Shown one piece after another: positions 53,421 to 61,409 of a stretch of DNA of 64,000 nucleotides. The DNA is from an uncultured Clostridia bacterium (GTDB lineage: Bacteria > Bacillota > Clostridia > TANB77 > CAG-508). The position numbers were made by a program, and so were the translations under genes. The DNA lies in the NCBI GenBank assembly GCA_904387305.1, contig CAJFLB010000001.1:1-64000 (forward strand). Direction: 5' to 3'. Numbering within the stretch: the first letter of the stretch is position 1; each line of letters starts with the position of its first letter. The notes beneath the pieces are model-generated. The model searched no databases, was not told the origin of the DNA, and saw only the letters and a list, made by a program, of their open reading frames with translations.

Positions 53421-55024
53421 AAGAGTTAGTAGAAAATATTGAAAAACAAATTACAACAGATAAAGAAGTCATTTCAGTACTACCAAGAAATGGGATAAAA
53501 GCAATCAAAACATTATTAAAAACGATAGCTGAGATGACAGAAAAATATGAAACTTTAAATGAAAAATTGCAAAAAGAAATAGAAACTAGATATACTGAAT
53601 TGACAACCGTTGAAGAAAATAAAGAGATTCCTCAATTAGAGCAAGAAATATTAAAATATGACATGGCTGAAAAAAATACAGATACACGTTCTTCATTCGA
53701 AAAAATGGGGCTAGATCGTGTCATATATAATGTAAATGGGTACTATAAAAGCAATTTAGAAAGATTAAACAAAGAACTTATTTTTAGTGTAAAACAATTT
53801 GAAAAAGTAGGAATCAAGCTAACAGCTGAAGATTTTTGTATTAGTGAATATGCAAAAAAATATATGGAAGTACTATTAAAAGAAGCATATGAAGGAGATA
53901 TTAATTCAGAAGCTGTAAAAAATGTTTTTGAAAAAGTATATTGGCAATGTTCAGAAATCGTATCACACTTATATGTAAATATAAGATACATTTATGATAA
54001 ATATGAAAATCACATAGATAGATTTTATAATGAAAAAGCACAAGAAATTTTACAAAGTCTTTCTTTAACATCAGAAGAATTAGAAGAGAAAAAAGCAGAG
54101 TTAATTAAGCAAAAAAATCAAATTGAAGAAACAGACAATAAAAATATCCTTGATAAATTTTTTATGGGAAGTTTGAATATCAATGATTATAAAGCAGACA
54201 ATTATAAGAGAATATATACAGAACTAACAGACAAAGATGTTACTAAATTATCAGAAACTGAAAAGAAAGAAATAGATGAGAATATTGATAAATTAAATAC
54301 AAATTTAACAGAATATGCAAAATATTTAGAATATAAATTCTTAGTAGAAGAAGTTTTGCAAACAAGACAAGAATTGTTAAAAAATGCTGAAGCCAATAAA
54401 GATAAAAAAGTAAAGAAAACACAATATGAGTTAATCAAAGAAGAAATTAAAAAATTACAATCAGAAATCTTTAAATTAAATTCTAAAATTGAAAAACCAA
54501 ATAAAGGATTTTTCGAAAGAAAAAAAGTAGAAGAAAAGAAAGATAGTATTGCTATTTTACAAAGAAATAATTTGGTTTTAGATTTGAAAAAGACATATAT
54601 GCAATTAGATGAAGAAGTAATCAAACAAAAAATACTTCAAGATTTAGATGAAACATCATCATTATATGATGTTATCAAATTTGCAAGTAGTTACTATGGA
54701 TATATGGCTAAGGTAATGATAAAAAATAATGAAGATATTACAGATAAAGAAATTGGAGAGAAAGCTGAGAAAATAAGAAAATTTGTTAATTTTTCTAATT
54801 TTACAGTGATAAATCATGTAAATATAAGTGATACAAAAGAATTATCAATTATTATAAAAGATAAATATAAATTATTAGGAATGCAAATTTCAAAAGAAAA
54901 TTTTGAAGAAGATAGCATAGACGATTTAATCAGAAAAGTAAAAATTATAAACAATTATAATAATATTCAAAAAAGTAAATTTGCTATTAAAGATTTAGAA
55001 TTTATTATGAATGTAAAGAAATAG
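53417..55024 (+). CDS. Coiled-coil cytoplasmic protein of unknown function
   Basis: 535 residues starting at GTG 53417 (GAGGAGG 9 nt upstream, 4-bp overlap with the small gene before). All-helical, charged, no signal or membrane segment. Heptad-like stretches lie at about 35-75, 215-240 and 340-375 (EEIKKLQSEIFKLNSKIEK). The C-terminal 100 residues look globular. No catalytic motif or family recognised. Within the export cluster it could be a cytoplasmic scaffold or regulator; this is positional inference only. The stop overlaps the start of a REP-like repeat. Confidence 0.65.
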   Translation: MKELVENIEKQITTDKEVISVLPRNGIKAIKTLLKTIAEMTEKYETLNEKLQKEIETRYTELTTVEENKEIPQLEQEILKYDMAEKNTDTRSSFEKMGLDRVIYNVNGYYKSNLERLNKELIFSVKQFEKVGIKLTAEDFCISEYAKKYMEVLLKEAYEGDINSEAVKNVFEKVYWQCSEIVSHLYVNIRYIYDKYENHIDRFYNEKAQEILQSLSLTSEELEEKKAELIKQKNQIEETDNKNILDKFFMGSLNINDYKADNYKRIYTELTDKDVTKLSETEKKEIDENIDKLNTNLTEYAKYLEYKFLVEEVLQTRQELLKNAEANKDKKVKKTQYELIKEEIKKLQSEIFKLNSKIEKPNKGFFERKKVEEKKDSIAILQRNNLVLDLKKTYMQLDEEVIKQKILQDLDETSSLYDVIKFASSYYGYMAKVMIKNNEDITDKEIGEKAEKIRKFVNFSNFTVINHVNISDTKELSIIIKDKYKLLGMQISKENFEEDSIDDLIRKVKIINNYNNIQKSKFAIKDLEFIMNVKK

Positions 55025-55054
55025 GGTCCAAACGGACCTGGTCCCAATGGACCC
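55024..55054. repeat. REP-like repeat between 53417 and 55066 genes
   Basis: One forward copy containing CCAAACGGACCTGGTCCC. It starts on the last base of the TAG stop and ends 11 bp before the next start. Confidence 0.85.
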
Positions 55055-55065
55055 AAAAGGAAATA

Positions 55066-55686
55066 ATGGAGCTGAGAACAAAATTGGAATATGATGTTGA
55101 AAAAATTTCTAACAAAATAAAACATAAAAAAAGAAAAAAAAAGATAGTAAAATTTGTGATACTCATTATTTTAATTATACTTTTTATAGTGAATATCATT
55201 TTAGCAATAGAAGAAAGAACACATATTTTTGGGATATATATGTTTAACATTATTTCTGAAAGTATGGAACCAACATTTTATAAAGATGATTTAGCACTTG
55301 TAAAAAGTTGCAATATGGAAGAACTAAAAAAAGGAGATATTATTACATTTAAACAAGAAGATAGAATTATTTCACATAGGATATCAGAAATTATAGAAGA
55401 AAAAGGAAAGAAACAATTTATTACTAAAGGGGATAATAACGAAGTAGAAGATATAGAACCAGTAGATGTGCAGAATATATATGGGAAAGTTGTATTAGTT
55501 ATTCCAAAAATAGGAAAAATAGTAAATTACATACAAAATGCAAGAGGATTTATCAATATATGTATTTTGATAATAATTATATGTATTTTAGTTAATTTTA
55601 GGGACAATATGATAAATAATCGAAAAATTAAAAGAAAAAAATACGAAATAAAAAAATTGAGAGATAATTATAAGATAGAGGGTTAA
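55066..55686 (+). CDS. Signal peptidase I, SipW type
   Basis: 206 residues. Basic N-terminus, helix 1 at about 28-48, catalytic Ser66 in IISESMEPTFY, His104 in IISHRISEI, Asp123 in TKGDNNEVED, second helix at about 158-178, strongly basic C-terminus. All catalytic positions of a SipW-type Ser-His peptidase are present. AAAGGAAA is the ribosome binding site, immediately after the REP-like repeat. Ends 3 bp before a second peptidase gene, an unusual tandem pair. Confidence 0.87.
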   Translation: MELRTKLEYDVEKISNKIKHKKRKKKIVKFVILIILIILFIVNIILAIEERTHIFGIYMFNIISESMEPTFYKDDLALVKSCNMEELKKGDIITFKQEDRIISHRISEIIEEKGKKQFITKGDNNEVEDIEPVDVQNIYGKVVLVIPKIGKIVNYIQNARGFINICILIIIICILVNFRDNMINNRKIKRKKYEIKKLRDNYKIEG

Positions 55687-55689
55687 AAT

Positions 55690-56550
55690 ATGAGAGAGGA
55701 TAATAGACAAAAAAGTAATGCAAAAAAAATAATAAAAATCATATTGATCATATTATATCAAATTCTTGTCATAATGGCTTTAATTTTAACAGTGGTAATT
55801 GTTTTGCAAAGAGTAACCAATAGTAATAGATCAATAGGAGGATATAAAATATTTAGAGTTATTACTGGAAGTATGGAGCCTGAATATGAAGTTGGAGAAG
55901 TGGTTATCAGTAAAGAAGTAGATCCAAAAGACATTAAAGTAGGGGATGATATTGTATATTTGGGTAAAACTGGCGAATATGCAGGAAAAATTATCATGCA
56001 TAATGTTGTTGGAATAGAGACAGGCGAAAATGGAAATTTGATTTTTCATGCAAAAGGTTTACAAAGTAATAGTATTGAAGATCCTCAAATTAGTGAAGAC
56101 CAAATATATGGTGTTGTAAAATATAGAGCAGGTATTTTGACAACATTGTATAATTTAGCAACAAATATATATTCCATATTTTTTATTATTATCATTTTAG
56201 TATTAAATGTATTTATATCATTTAATACACCTAAAAAACCAAAAAAACCTAAAAAACGTAAAATAAAACAAATTGAAAATATCAGTGATGCATCAGATGA
56301 AGATTTTGAAGAAGAGGAAATAGAAGAAGATACAGAAGAATATGAATTTGAAGAAGAAAATGATGATGTGGAAGAAGAGCATGAGTCTACTAAGAATGAA
56401 GAATATATAGAAGATGACAACAATAATGATGAAGATAGTGAAAAGATAACACATGAAGAAATCATAAACGAAAAAATGAGGCAATATTATGAAAAGACAA
56501 TAAAGAATACAAATAATAATTCACAAAAGAAAAAGGGGAAAAACAAATGA
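55690..56550 (+). CDS. Signal peptidase I, SipW type, with long acidic tail
   Basis: 286 residues. Helix 1 at about 14-40; catalytic Ser61 in VITGSMEPEY; His104 in IIMHNVVGI, where the usual Arg after His is Asn; HAKGLQSNSIEDPQIS replaces TKGD. Helix 2 at about 155-178, then PKKPKKPKKRK and an 80-residue Glu/Asp-rich cytoplasmic tail. Closest in sequence to the 51644 enzyme. Tandem with the 55066 peptidase, suggesting the two have different substrates. Followed by a SipW-type substrate gene after 15 bp. Confidence 0.85.
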   Translation: MREDNRQKSNAKKIIKIILIILYQILVIMALILTVVIVLQRVTNSNRSIGGYKIFRVITGSMEPEYEVGEVVISKEVDPKDIKVGDDIVYLGKTGEYAGKIIMHNVVGIETGENGNLIFHAKGLQSNSIEDPQISEDQIYGVVKYRAGILTTLYNLATNIYSIFFIIIILVLNVFISFNTPKKPKKPKKRKIKQIENISDASDEDFEEEEIEEDTEEYEFEEENDDVEEEHESTKNEEYIEDDNNNDEDSEKITHEEIINEKMRQYYEKTIKNTNNNSQKKKGKNK

Positions 56551-56565
56551 TAGAATGGAGGTATT

Positions 56566-57270
56566 ATGAATATATTACGTGAATTTAGACGAGTTAAAAA
56601 GCGAAGTCTACCAGCTAGAATTTTACTGATTTCGATATTTTCTGTAATATTAATAATAAATACCTATGCATGGTTTAATTCAAATCAGCCAGTTAATATG
56701 AGTGGACTGGAAGCCAATATAACACCTTGGGATGTTCGATATTATGTAGATGATAAAGAGGTATTAGATGAAACTGTTACATTTACAATAGATGAATTAT
56801 ATCCAGGTATGCCTAATAGAGAAGATATAGTACGAATATATAATATGAGTACGACAAGTACAAGCATTAATTATGAAGTAACATCTGTAAAAGTGTTTGG
56901 ACAAGAAGTATTAGATCAGCTAAAAGAAAATAATATCATGCAAACCGATGGGAATACAGTACATATATTTGCAGATGATACAGAATATCCTTTTGATATC
57001 GGTTATACATATGATAGAGCAAGATTGGATGGCGAATATGTAGATGATGAAACAACACCAAATGCTGGAGCAACTTTTAAATTTCAAGCAAGTTGGGAGT
57101 ATCAAGGAGAGGGAACAGAAGATGAAAATCTTGCTAGAGATATTTTAGATACGAAGTTTGGACAAGGTGCTTATGAATATTATCAAAATGAAGAAAATGA
57201 TCCATCTAAGGCAATTGAAATAACAGTTAAAATAACAAGTTCTATGATTCATCCAAGTGAAGATACATAA
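56566..57270 (+). CDS. Exported protein with TYAWF-type SipW signal
   Basis: 234 residues. Basic N-terminus (REFRRVKKRS), hydrophobic helix about 18-32, boundary INTYAWFNSNQPV. The mature part starts with GLEANITPWDVRYYVDDKEV and a DELYPGMPNREDIVRIYN block shared in outline with the protein at 61410 (AAWDMEYYINGE, PTLYPQMEDQVVKVDILN). Beta-rich, acidic, secreted. Last gene of the 44.5-57.3 kb cluster, directly after two peptidase genes; the structured palindrome follows. Confidence 0.75.
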   Translation: MNILREFRRVKKRSLPARILLISIFSVILIINTYAWFNSNQPVNMSGLEANITPWDVRYYVDDKEVLDETVTFTIDELYPGMPNREDIVRIYNMSTTSTSINYEVTSVKVFGQEVLDQLKENNIMQTDGNTVHIFADDTEYPFDIGYTYDRARLDGEYVDDETTPNAGATFKFQASWEYQGEGTEDENLARDILDTKFGQGAYEYYQNEENDPSKAIEITVKITSSMIHPSEDT

Positions 57271-57280
57271 AAAGTATTGT

Positions 57281-57475
57281 TTATAGCCAACGTATTGTAT
57301 ATTTATTTTAAATAAATTCCTCAGTTCAATACATACTTTAGCCTTTCTAGAGATAAATTAAACGAGCTTTTCGCTGGTCGCGCTTCCTCATTTAATTTAT
57401 CATAAGAAAGGCTACAAGTATTTCAATCACATTCGTCATTTATTCAAAATAAATATACAATACGTTGGCTGATAA
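57281..57475. other. Structured palindromic element 2 (about 195 nt)
   Basis: Outer stem of about 28 bp: CCAACGTATTGTATATTTAT (57287-57306) and flanks with the reverse complement at 57446-57475. Inner stem: TAGCCTTTCT (57339-57348) and ATAAATTAAA (57353-57362) with TTTAATTTAT (57391-57400) and AGAAAGGCTA (57405-57414). The 20-nt apical loop (57367-57386) contains TCGCTGGTCGCGCTTC, closed by GAG/CTC. Conserved unpaired blocks TTCCTCAGTT (about 57318) and ACATTCGTCA (about 57430) match element 1 at 42091-42318, although the stems have unrelated sequences. Confidence 0.7.
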
Positions 57476-57504
57476 ATAAATAATAAAATGGTAAAAAAAA
57501 CAGG

Positions 57505-57537
57505 AAAAATGTAACAAAAATGTAACAAAAATGTAAT
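57505..57537 (+). promoter_or_regulatory. Three 11-bp direct repeats, response-regulator-like site
   Basis: AAAAATGTAAC (57505-57515), AAAAATGTAAC (57516-57526) and AAAAATGTAAT (57527-57537), ending 10 bp before the -35. The same array occurs at 3940-3972. Confidence 0.65.
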
Positions 57538-57547
57538 AACAATTTCG

Positions 57548-57576
57548 TTGACAAAAAATGAAAGACTAAGTATAAT
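57548..57576 (+). promoter_or_regulatory. Consensus sigma-A promoter for the 57625-58523 operon
   Basis: TTGACA (57548-57553), exactly 17 bp, TATAAT (57571-57576), followed by the 57625 gene 49 bp later. Confidence 0.88.
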
Positions 57577-57624
57577 TTTAATGTAAAATGTTGAAAAAGT
57601 ATTTTAAAGGAACTGGGTGAGATT

Positions 57625-58425
57625 ATGGCAAATGAAGAAACAACAAATGCGCAAATACAAGAAACACCGACACTTGAAGAACAAATTGATGAGGCAACAC
57701 TTGGTGAAAAACTAGAAAAGAAGGCAAAAAAGGAAAAAAGAAAAAACAAAAGACGTATCGCCTTTGAAATATTTTTAGTACTAGTTATATTACTTTTAGT
57801 TAATGTATATATCGTATTATCCATATTTTATAAAGGAGAAAATTTTACAGTAACACTAGATAGTGAATATGGAAGAGAAAGCGGATTAGTTATCTATGAG
57901 GACCCAAATAACAAATACACAAGAACATTTTTAAGATCAAAAGACATAGAATTTTTTACAGATATTTCAATAAATTGGTTGCCAGAAGATATAGATAATG
58001 AAGGAAATGGCTCACATAATGGTAGAAATTACATAGCATATACATTTTATGCAGAAAATATGGGACAAGACACTATAAATTATTGGACAACCATAAAAAT
58101 AGATGATGTTGTAAGAAATGTAGATGAAGCAATTAGAGTTATGGTATTTAAAAATGGCGAAAGAGTAGTTTATGCAAAAAATAATAGAGAAACAGGAGAA
58201 CCAGAACCTGAGACAACACCTTTTAAAGATGAAGATACTGTTATGTTAGATTTAACAGAAAATTTCGAAGTAGGCGATATTGATAAATGGACTGTTGTTG
58301 TCTGGGTAGAGGGAGATGATCCTGAATGTTTAGACGACTTAATAGGTGGAGAAATCAAAATGCATATGACACTTACAGAGGAACATATTTTACAAGAAGA
58401 TGAAACTCCGCAAGATGAACGATAG
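57625..58425 (+). CDS. Exported membrane-anchored protein of the TasA-like locus
   Basis: 266 residues. A 44-residue cytoplasmic, Lys/Glu-rich N-terminus precedes one membrane helix (about 46-68), then an acidic beta-rich extracellular domain beginning KGENFTVTLDSEYGRESG. Near the C-terminus WTVVVWVEGDDPECLDDLIG recalls the WLEGQDVDC end of the two TasA-like paralogues, suggesting the same fold. It lacks the TYAWF boundary, so it may remain anchored and act as a base or minor subunit. First gene behind a consensus promoter with 11-bp repeats, followed after 97 bp by the major TasA-like gene. Confidence 0.7.
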   Translation: MANEETTNAQIQETPTLEEQIDEATLGEKLEKKAKKEKRKNKRRIAFEIFLVLVILLLVNVYIVLSIFYKGENFTVTLDSEYGRESGLVIYEDPNNKYTRTFLRSKDIEFFTDISINWLPEDIDNEGNGSHNGRNYIAYTFYAENMGQDTINYWTTIKIDDVVRNVDEAIRVMVFKNGERVVYAKNNRETGEPEPETTPFKDEDTVMLDLTENFEVGDIDKWTVVVWVEGDDPECLDDLIGGEIKMHMTLTEEHILQEDETPQDER

Positions 58426-58437
58426 TTATGTTGTAAA

Positions 58438-58462
58438 CTTTTGTGAACAAATCACACAAAAG
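58438..58462 (+). other. Intercistronic hairpin before the TasA-like gene
   Basis: CTTTTGTG (58438-58445) pairs with CACAAAAG (58455-58462). A TTGTGA-18-TAAAAT sequence (58441-58470) overlaps it and could be a weak second promoter. Either would allow the downstream subunit to be made at a different level. Confidence 0.45.
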
Positions 58463-58522
58463 ACTAAAATGTTTATAAGTTTTTTTATATAAATAAATTT
58501 AAAGAAAGAAAGGGAGTAAAAA

Positions 58523-59803
58523 ATGAGAGAAGAAAACATTCAAAGAAACTCAAGAAAAAGATTAAATGCATTAATTTTATTAGTAGCATTTACAGCAATC
58601 TTATTGATTGTAGCAACCTATGCGTGGTTCTCTACACAGAGAAACGTAACATTAGGTGGACTAGAAGGACAAGTAAACGTAGCTGAAGGTCTACAAATTT
58701 CATTAGATGCTTTAAACTGGGCAAACGAAATTGATTTGACAGATAATGCATCAGCATATTTTGCACAAACCAATACAAACAATGGATGGACAGATGATGA
58801 TATGGTATCATTAGTAAATCCTTGGAAACAAGGTGCAGGTGGTACTTATACTTATCAAGCACGTACAAATTTAGTACCAAGTGAATTATTACCAGCTTCT
58901 ACAACAGCACAAAGCACAGAAGGTATTGGATTAAATGATTTAAATATGTATAGAGGAGATGTTGAGTCAGGAAAAAAATTAACTAATGTTGCAAAATTAG
59001 CAGCTGAAGCTGATTCAGGATATTATGCAATTGACTTCTTCCTACAAAACTCTTCTTCAACAGAAGCAATTGAAGGAAGTACAAAAGACTTACTTAGAAT
59101 TGAAAGTAATTCATCAATTAATTTAAATGAAACATCAAGAGAGTCAACAGGTTTACAAAATACATTAAGAGTAGCATTTGCTATATTTGATGAGGATTCA
59201 GATTTAGAGGATACGACATTAGTTAATAATACACCAAGTCAAGCAGATATATTACAAGCGACTACTGGTGCTGATCGTTTAATCACAGATGTAGCTATTT
59301 GGGAACCAAATGCAAGTGGTGCACAAGTTGGAACAAGTCCAACAATTACAACATATGCAGCACATGTTGATTACATCGTACAAAACAACAATAAATTAAC
59401 ATTATCATCAACAGATAGAACAAGTTTAACATCAGGTACAAGTAGATTTGATGCAGATGATCCAGTACCTACATATGCTTTAACAGCAACATCTGTTTCA
59501 AAAGAAATAGCTGATATATATAATTGGGACACAGCAGCAGCAGCTAATGGATTAGTAAAACAAAATACAGTAAAAACACCTAATACAGGTATCATAGCAG
59601 ACAATCCAATTCAATTAAAGAGTGTTAAAGATGGTACAACTGATTTTGCAATTGCACCAGGTAAATATATCCATATGAGAATGTATGTATGGCTAGAAGG
59701 ACAAGACGTTGACTGTATCAACTATGCTTCACTAGGTGGAGGATTAACAATTGATGTTGGATTAAGCAAACCAGGTTCAGCAACAGATGGTGTAGGTGGC
59801 TAA
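58523..59803 (+). CDS. TasA-like exported fibre subunit with SipW-type signal
   Basis: 426 residues. Basic N-terminus, hydrophobic helix about 16-31, boundary VATYAWFSTQRNV; mature part starts LGGLEGQVNVAEGLQISLDA. The Ser/Thr/Asn/Ala-rich beta domain has LQNTLRVAFAIFDE and VAIWEPN, and ends MYVWLEGQDVDCINYASLGG. Strong paralogue of the 4066 protein; both have identical signal-boundary and C-terminal motifs and similar 11-bp operator-like repeats upstream of their operons. By analogy with TasA, cleavage by a SipW-type peptidase would release a subunit that polymerises outside the cell. GGGAG ribosome binding site and a strong terminator downstream. Confidence 0.82.
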   Translation: MREENIQRNSRKRLNALILLVAFTAILLIVATYAWFSTQRNVTLGGLEGQVNVAEGLQISLDALNWANEIDLTDNASAYFAQTNTNNGWTDDDMVSLVNPWKQGAGGTYTYQARTNLVPSELLPASTTAQSTEGIGLNDLNMYRGDVESGKKLTNVAKLAAEADSGYYAIDFFLQNSSSTEAIEGSTKDLLRIESNSSINLNETSRESTGLQNTLRVAFAIFDEDSDLEDTTLVNNTPSQADILQATTGADRLITDVAIWEPNASGAQVGTSPTITTYAAHVDYIVQNNNKLTLSSTDRTSLTSGTSRFDADDPVPTYALTATSVSKEIADIYNWDTAAAANGLVKQNTVKTPNTGIIADNPIQLKSVKDGTTDFAIAPGKYIHMRMYVWLEGQDVDCINYASLGGGLTIDVGLSKPGSATDGVGG

Positions 59804-59849
59804 TATCCCAAAAATATGAAAATATAGAATGAGATGATAAATATAATAA

Positions 59850-59899
59850 GAAGAACCATAATAATCAAACAAATAGTTTGGTAATTATGGTTCTTTTTT
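59850..59899 (+). terminator. Terminator after the 58523 TasA-like gene
   Basis: AAGAACCATAAT...ATCAAAC pairs with GTTTGGT...ATTATGGTTCTT around a 5-nt loop, followed by TTTTTT; about a 20-bp stem with one mismatch. Confidence 0.9.
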
Positions 59900-59974
59900 G
59901 GGACCATTGGGACCATTGGGACCAGGTCCGTTTGGTCCCATTTGGGACGTTTCTTTTTGGGACATATCAAGAAG
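59899..59974. repeat. REP-like repeats after the TasA-like operon
   Basis: Reverse-oriented G/C-rich repeat with GGGACCATT twice, then GGGACCAGGTCCGTTTGG, then GGGACGTTTCTTTTTGGGAC of the MITE-end family. It begins in the T run of the terminator. Confidence 0.8.
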
Positions 59975-60430
59975 AAAACGATTTTGTCGAATTTTGCGAT
60001 GAAAAGTGTGCATATGTTGTTGAAAAAATTAGAAGAATGTGTTTATATATACATAGATAAAAATTGTTTAGTTATTAATTAATTTTGTATTCTATTATTA
60101 GTTTTTTATTATATTTAGAATGATTTTAAATTTCATTAGCGAGATTTTATTATCATAATTTTATTATCATAATTTTATGATTAAGAATTTTCATTAAGGT
60201 TTTGTTGGTAAGATTTTATTATTCAAATTTTATCGTCAAGATTTTATATTAAGATTAGAAATGTTTATATCAATATATCAAATTTTACGCAATTAAAAAT
60301 CCACTATTGTTTAGAACTGGAACGATTTGACACGTTCACTGTTCTTCTATTGAGATGCAACATAAAGTCTTATAAAATTTCAAAAAATAATAAGAAAGAG
60401 TTGAAGAAAAAAGAAAAATTTAGTAAAATA
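59975..60430. other. AT-rich intergenic region with short tandem repeats
   Basis: No gene is supported. ATTTTATTATCATA occurs twice in tandem (60144-60157, 60158-60171) with a partial third, and AAGATTTTAT-like words recur to 60255. A weak inverted repeat built on GAACG/CGTTC lies at about 60314-60346. No promoter for the next gene could be fixed with confidence. Confidence 0.5.
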
Positions 60431-60444
60431 AAGGAGGAAATTTA

Positions 60445-61290
60445 TTGAATAGAGAGACACAATTAAAAGTAACAAATGATTACATATTTAAGAAAATATT
60501 TGCTAAAAAGGGAAATGAAAGTATATTAAAAGATTTATTGAATTCAATTTTACAAATTAAAATAAAAAGTATTGAAGTAATAGCAGATGCGAATTTAGAA
60601 AGACAGTTAGAAAGTAATAAATTAGGAATTTTAGATTTAAAAGCGAAAGTGGATGAAGATACAATTGTTAATATTGAAATTCAAATTATAAATCGATATA
60701 ATATGATAGAAAGAACTTTATTTTATTGGTCAGGATTATATTATAATGTTTTACAAAAAGGTGCAGACTATAAAGAAATAAAAAAAGTAATCGCAATCAA
60801 TATATTGGACTATAACGAATTTGAAGAAGGTCCATATCATGAGATAGCAAAACTAAGAAGAGAGTATTTATATAAAATATTAACAGATAAAATAGAAATT
60901 CATTTTATACAAATTCCTAAATTTAAGAAGCAAAGAAAAGATATGAAAACCAAATTGGATATGTGGATGGATTTTATCAGTCAAATAGATGAGAAGGAGG
61001 TAAAAAATGCTATGAGTAAAAATAAGGAAATTAAAAAGGCACAGGAAGAATATGAATACTTAACTGGCGATGAAGAAGAAAGAAGAATAGCATTTTTGAG
61101 AGAGAAGGCAATTAGAGATGAAAACTCAATATTTGATGCAGGAAAAGATATTGGAAGAAAAGAAGGAAAAGAAGAAGGAAAAAAAGAAATAGCAAAATCA
61201 ATGTTAAAAGAAAAAATGCCAATTGAAACAATCATAAAAATAACAAAATTATCAAGAAAAGAAATAGAAAAAATAGAAAAAGAAATGTAG
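60445..61290 (+). CDS. Rpn-family PD-(D/E)XK nuclease / putative transposase
   Basis: 281 residues starting at TTG 60445, chosen because AAGGAGG lies 7 nt upstream and the family start pattern (TNDYIFKKIF) follows. Members of the Rpn/PDDEXK-family transposase group are DNA nucleases that promote recombination. The fold's active-site region is GILDLKAKVDEDTIVNIEIQ: Asp64, Glu78 and Gln80, where the last position is Gln, a variant common in this group. The C-terminal third is charged and repetitive (GKDIGRKEGKEEGKKEIAKS), as usual for the family, and ends with a short helical LSRKEIEKIEKE. No inverted repeats bound it. Accessory gene. Confidence 0.85.
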   Translation: MNRETQLKVTNDYIFKKIFAKKGNESILKDLLNSILQIKIKSIEVIADANLERQLESNKLGILDLKAKVDEDTIVNIEIQIINRYNMIERTLFYWSGLYYNVLQKGADYKEIKKVIAINILDYNEFEEGPYHEIAKLRREYLYKILTDKIEIHFIQIPKFKKQRKDMKTKLDMWMDFISQIDEKEVKNAMSKNKEIKKAQEEYEYLTGDEEERRIAFLREKAIRDENSIFDAGKDIGRKEGKEEGKKEIAKSMLKEKMPIETIIKITKLSRKEIEKIEKEM

Positions 61291-61299
61291 ATTTTATAA

Positions 61300-61372
61300 A
61301 ATGTCCCCAAAAGAAAAGTCTCTAAAGGGACAAAATGTCCCAAACAGAAACGTCCCCAAAAGGACAAAAAGG
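61300..61372. repeat. MITE-end repeats between the Rpn gene and 61410
   Basis: ATGTCCCC...AAGGGACA followed by ATGTCCCAAACAGAAACGTC at about 61334, the terminal sequence of the 50.3-kb element, and GGACAAAAAGG. They immediately precede the ribosome binding site region of the next gene. Confidence 0.8.
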
Positions 61373-61409
61373 AATTATACAAATGAGAAAAGGAGGGTAA
61401 AATATACAA

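Noticed and set aside
57367-57386. tRNA-like or riboswitch element
   Set aside because: The palindromes have no tRNA features and match no riboswitch that I recognise; kept only as an unassigned structured element.
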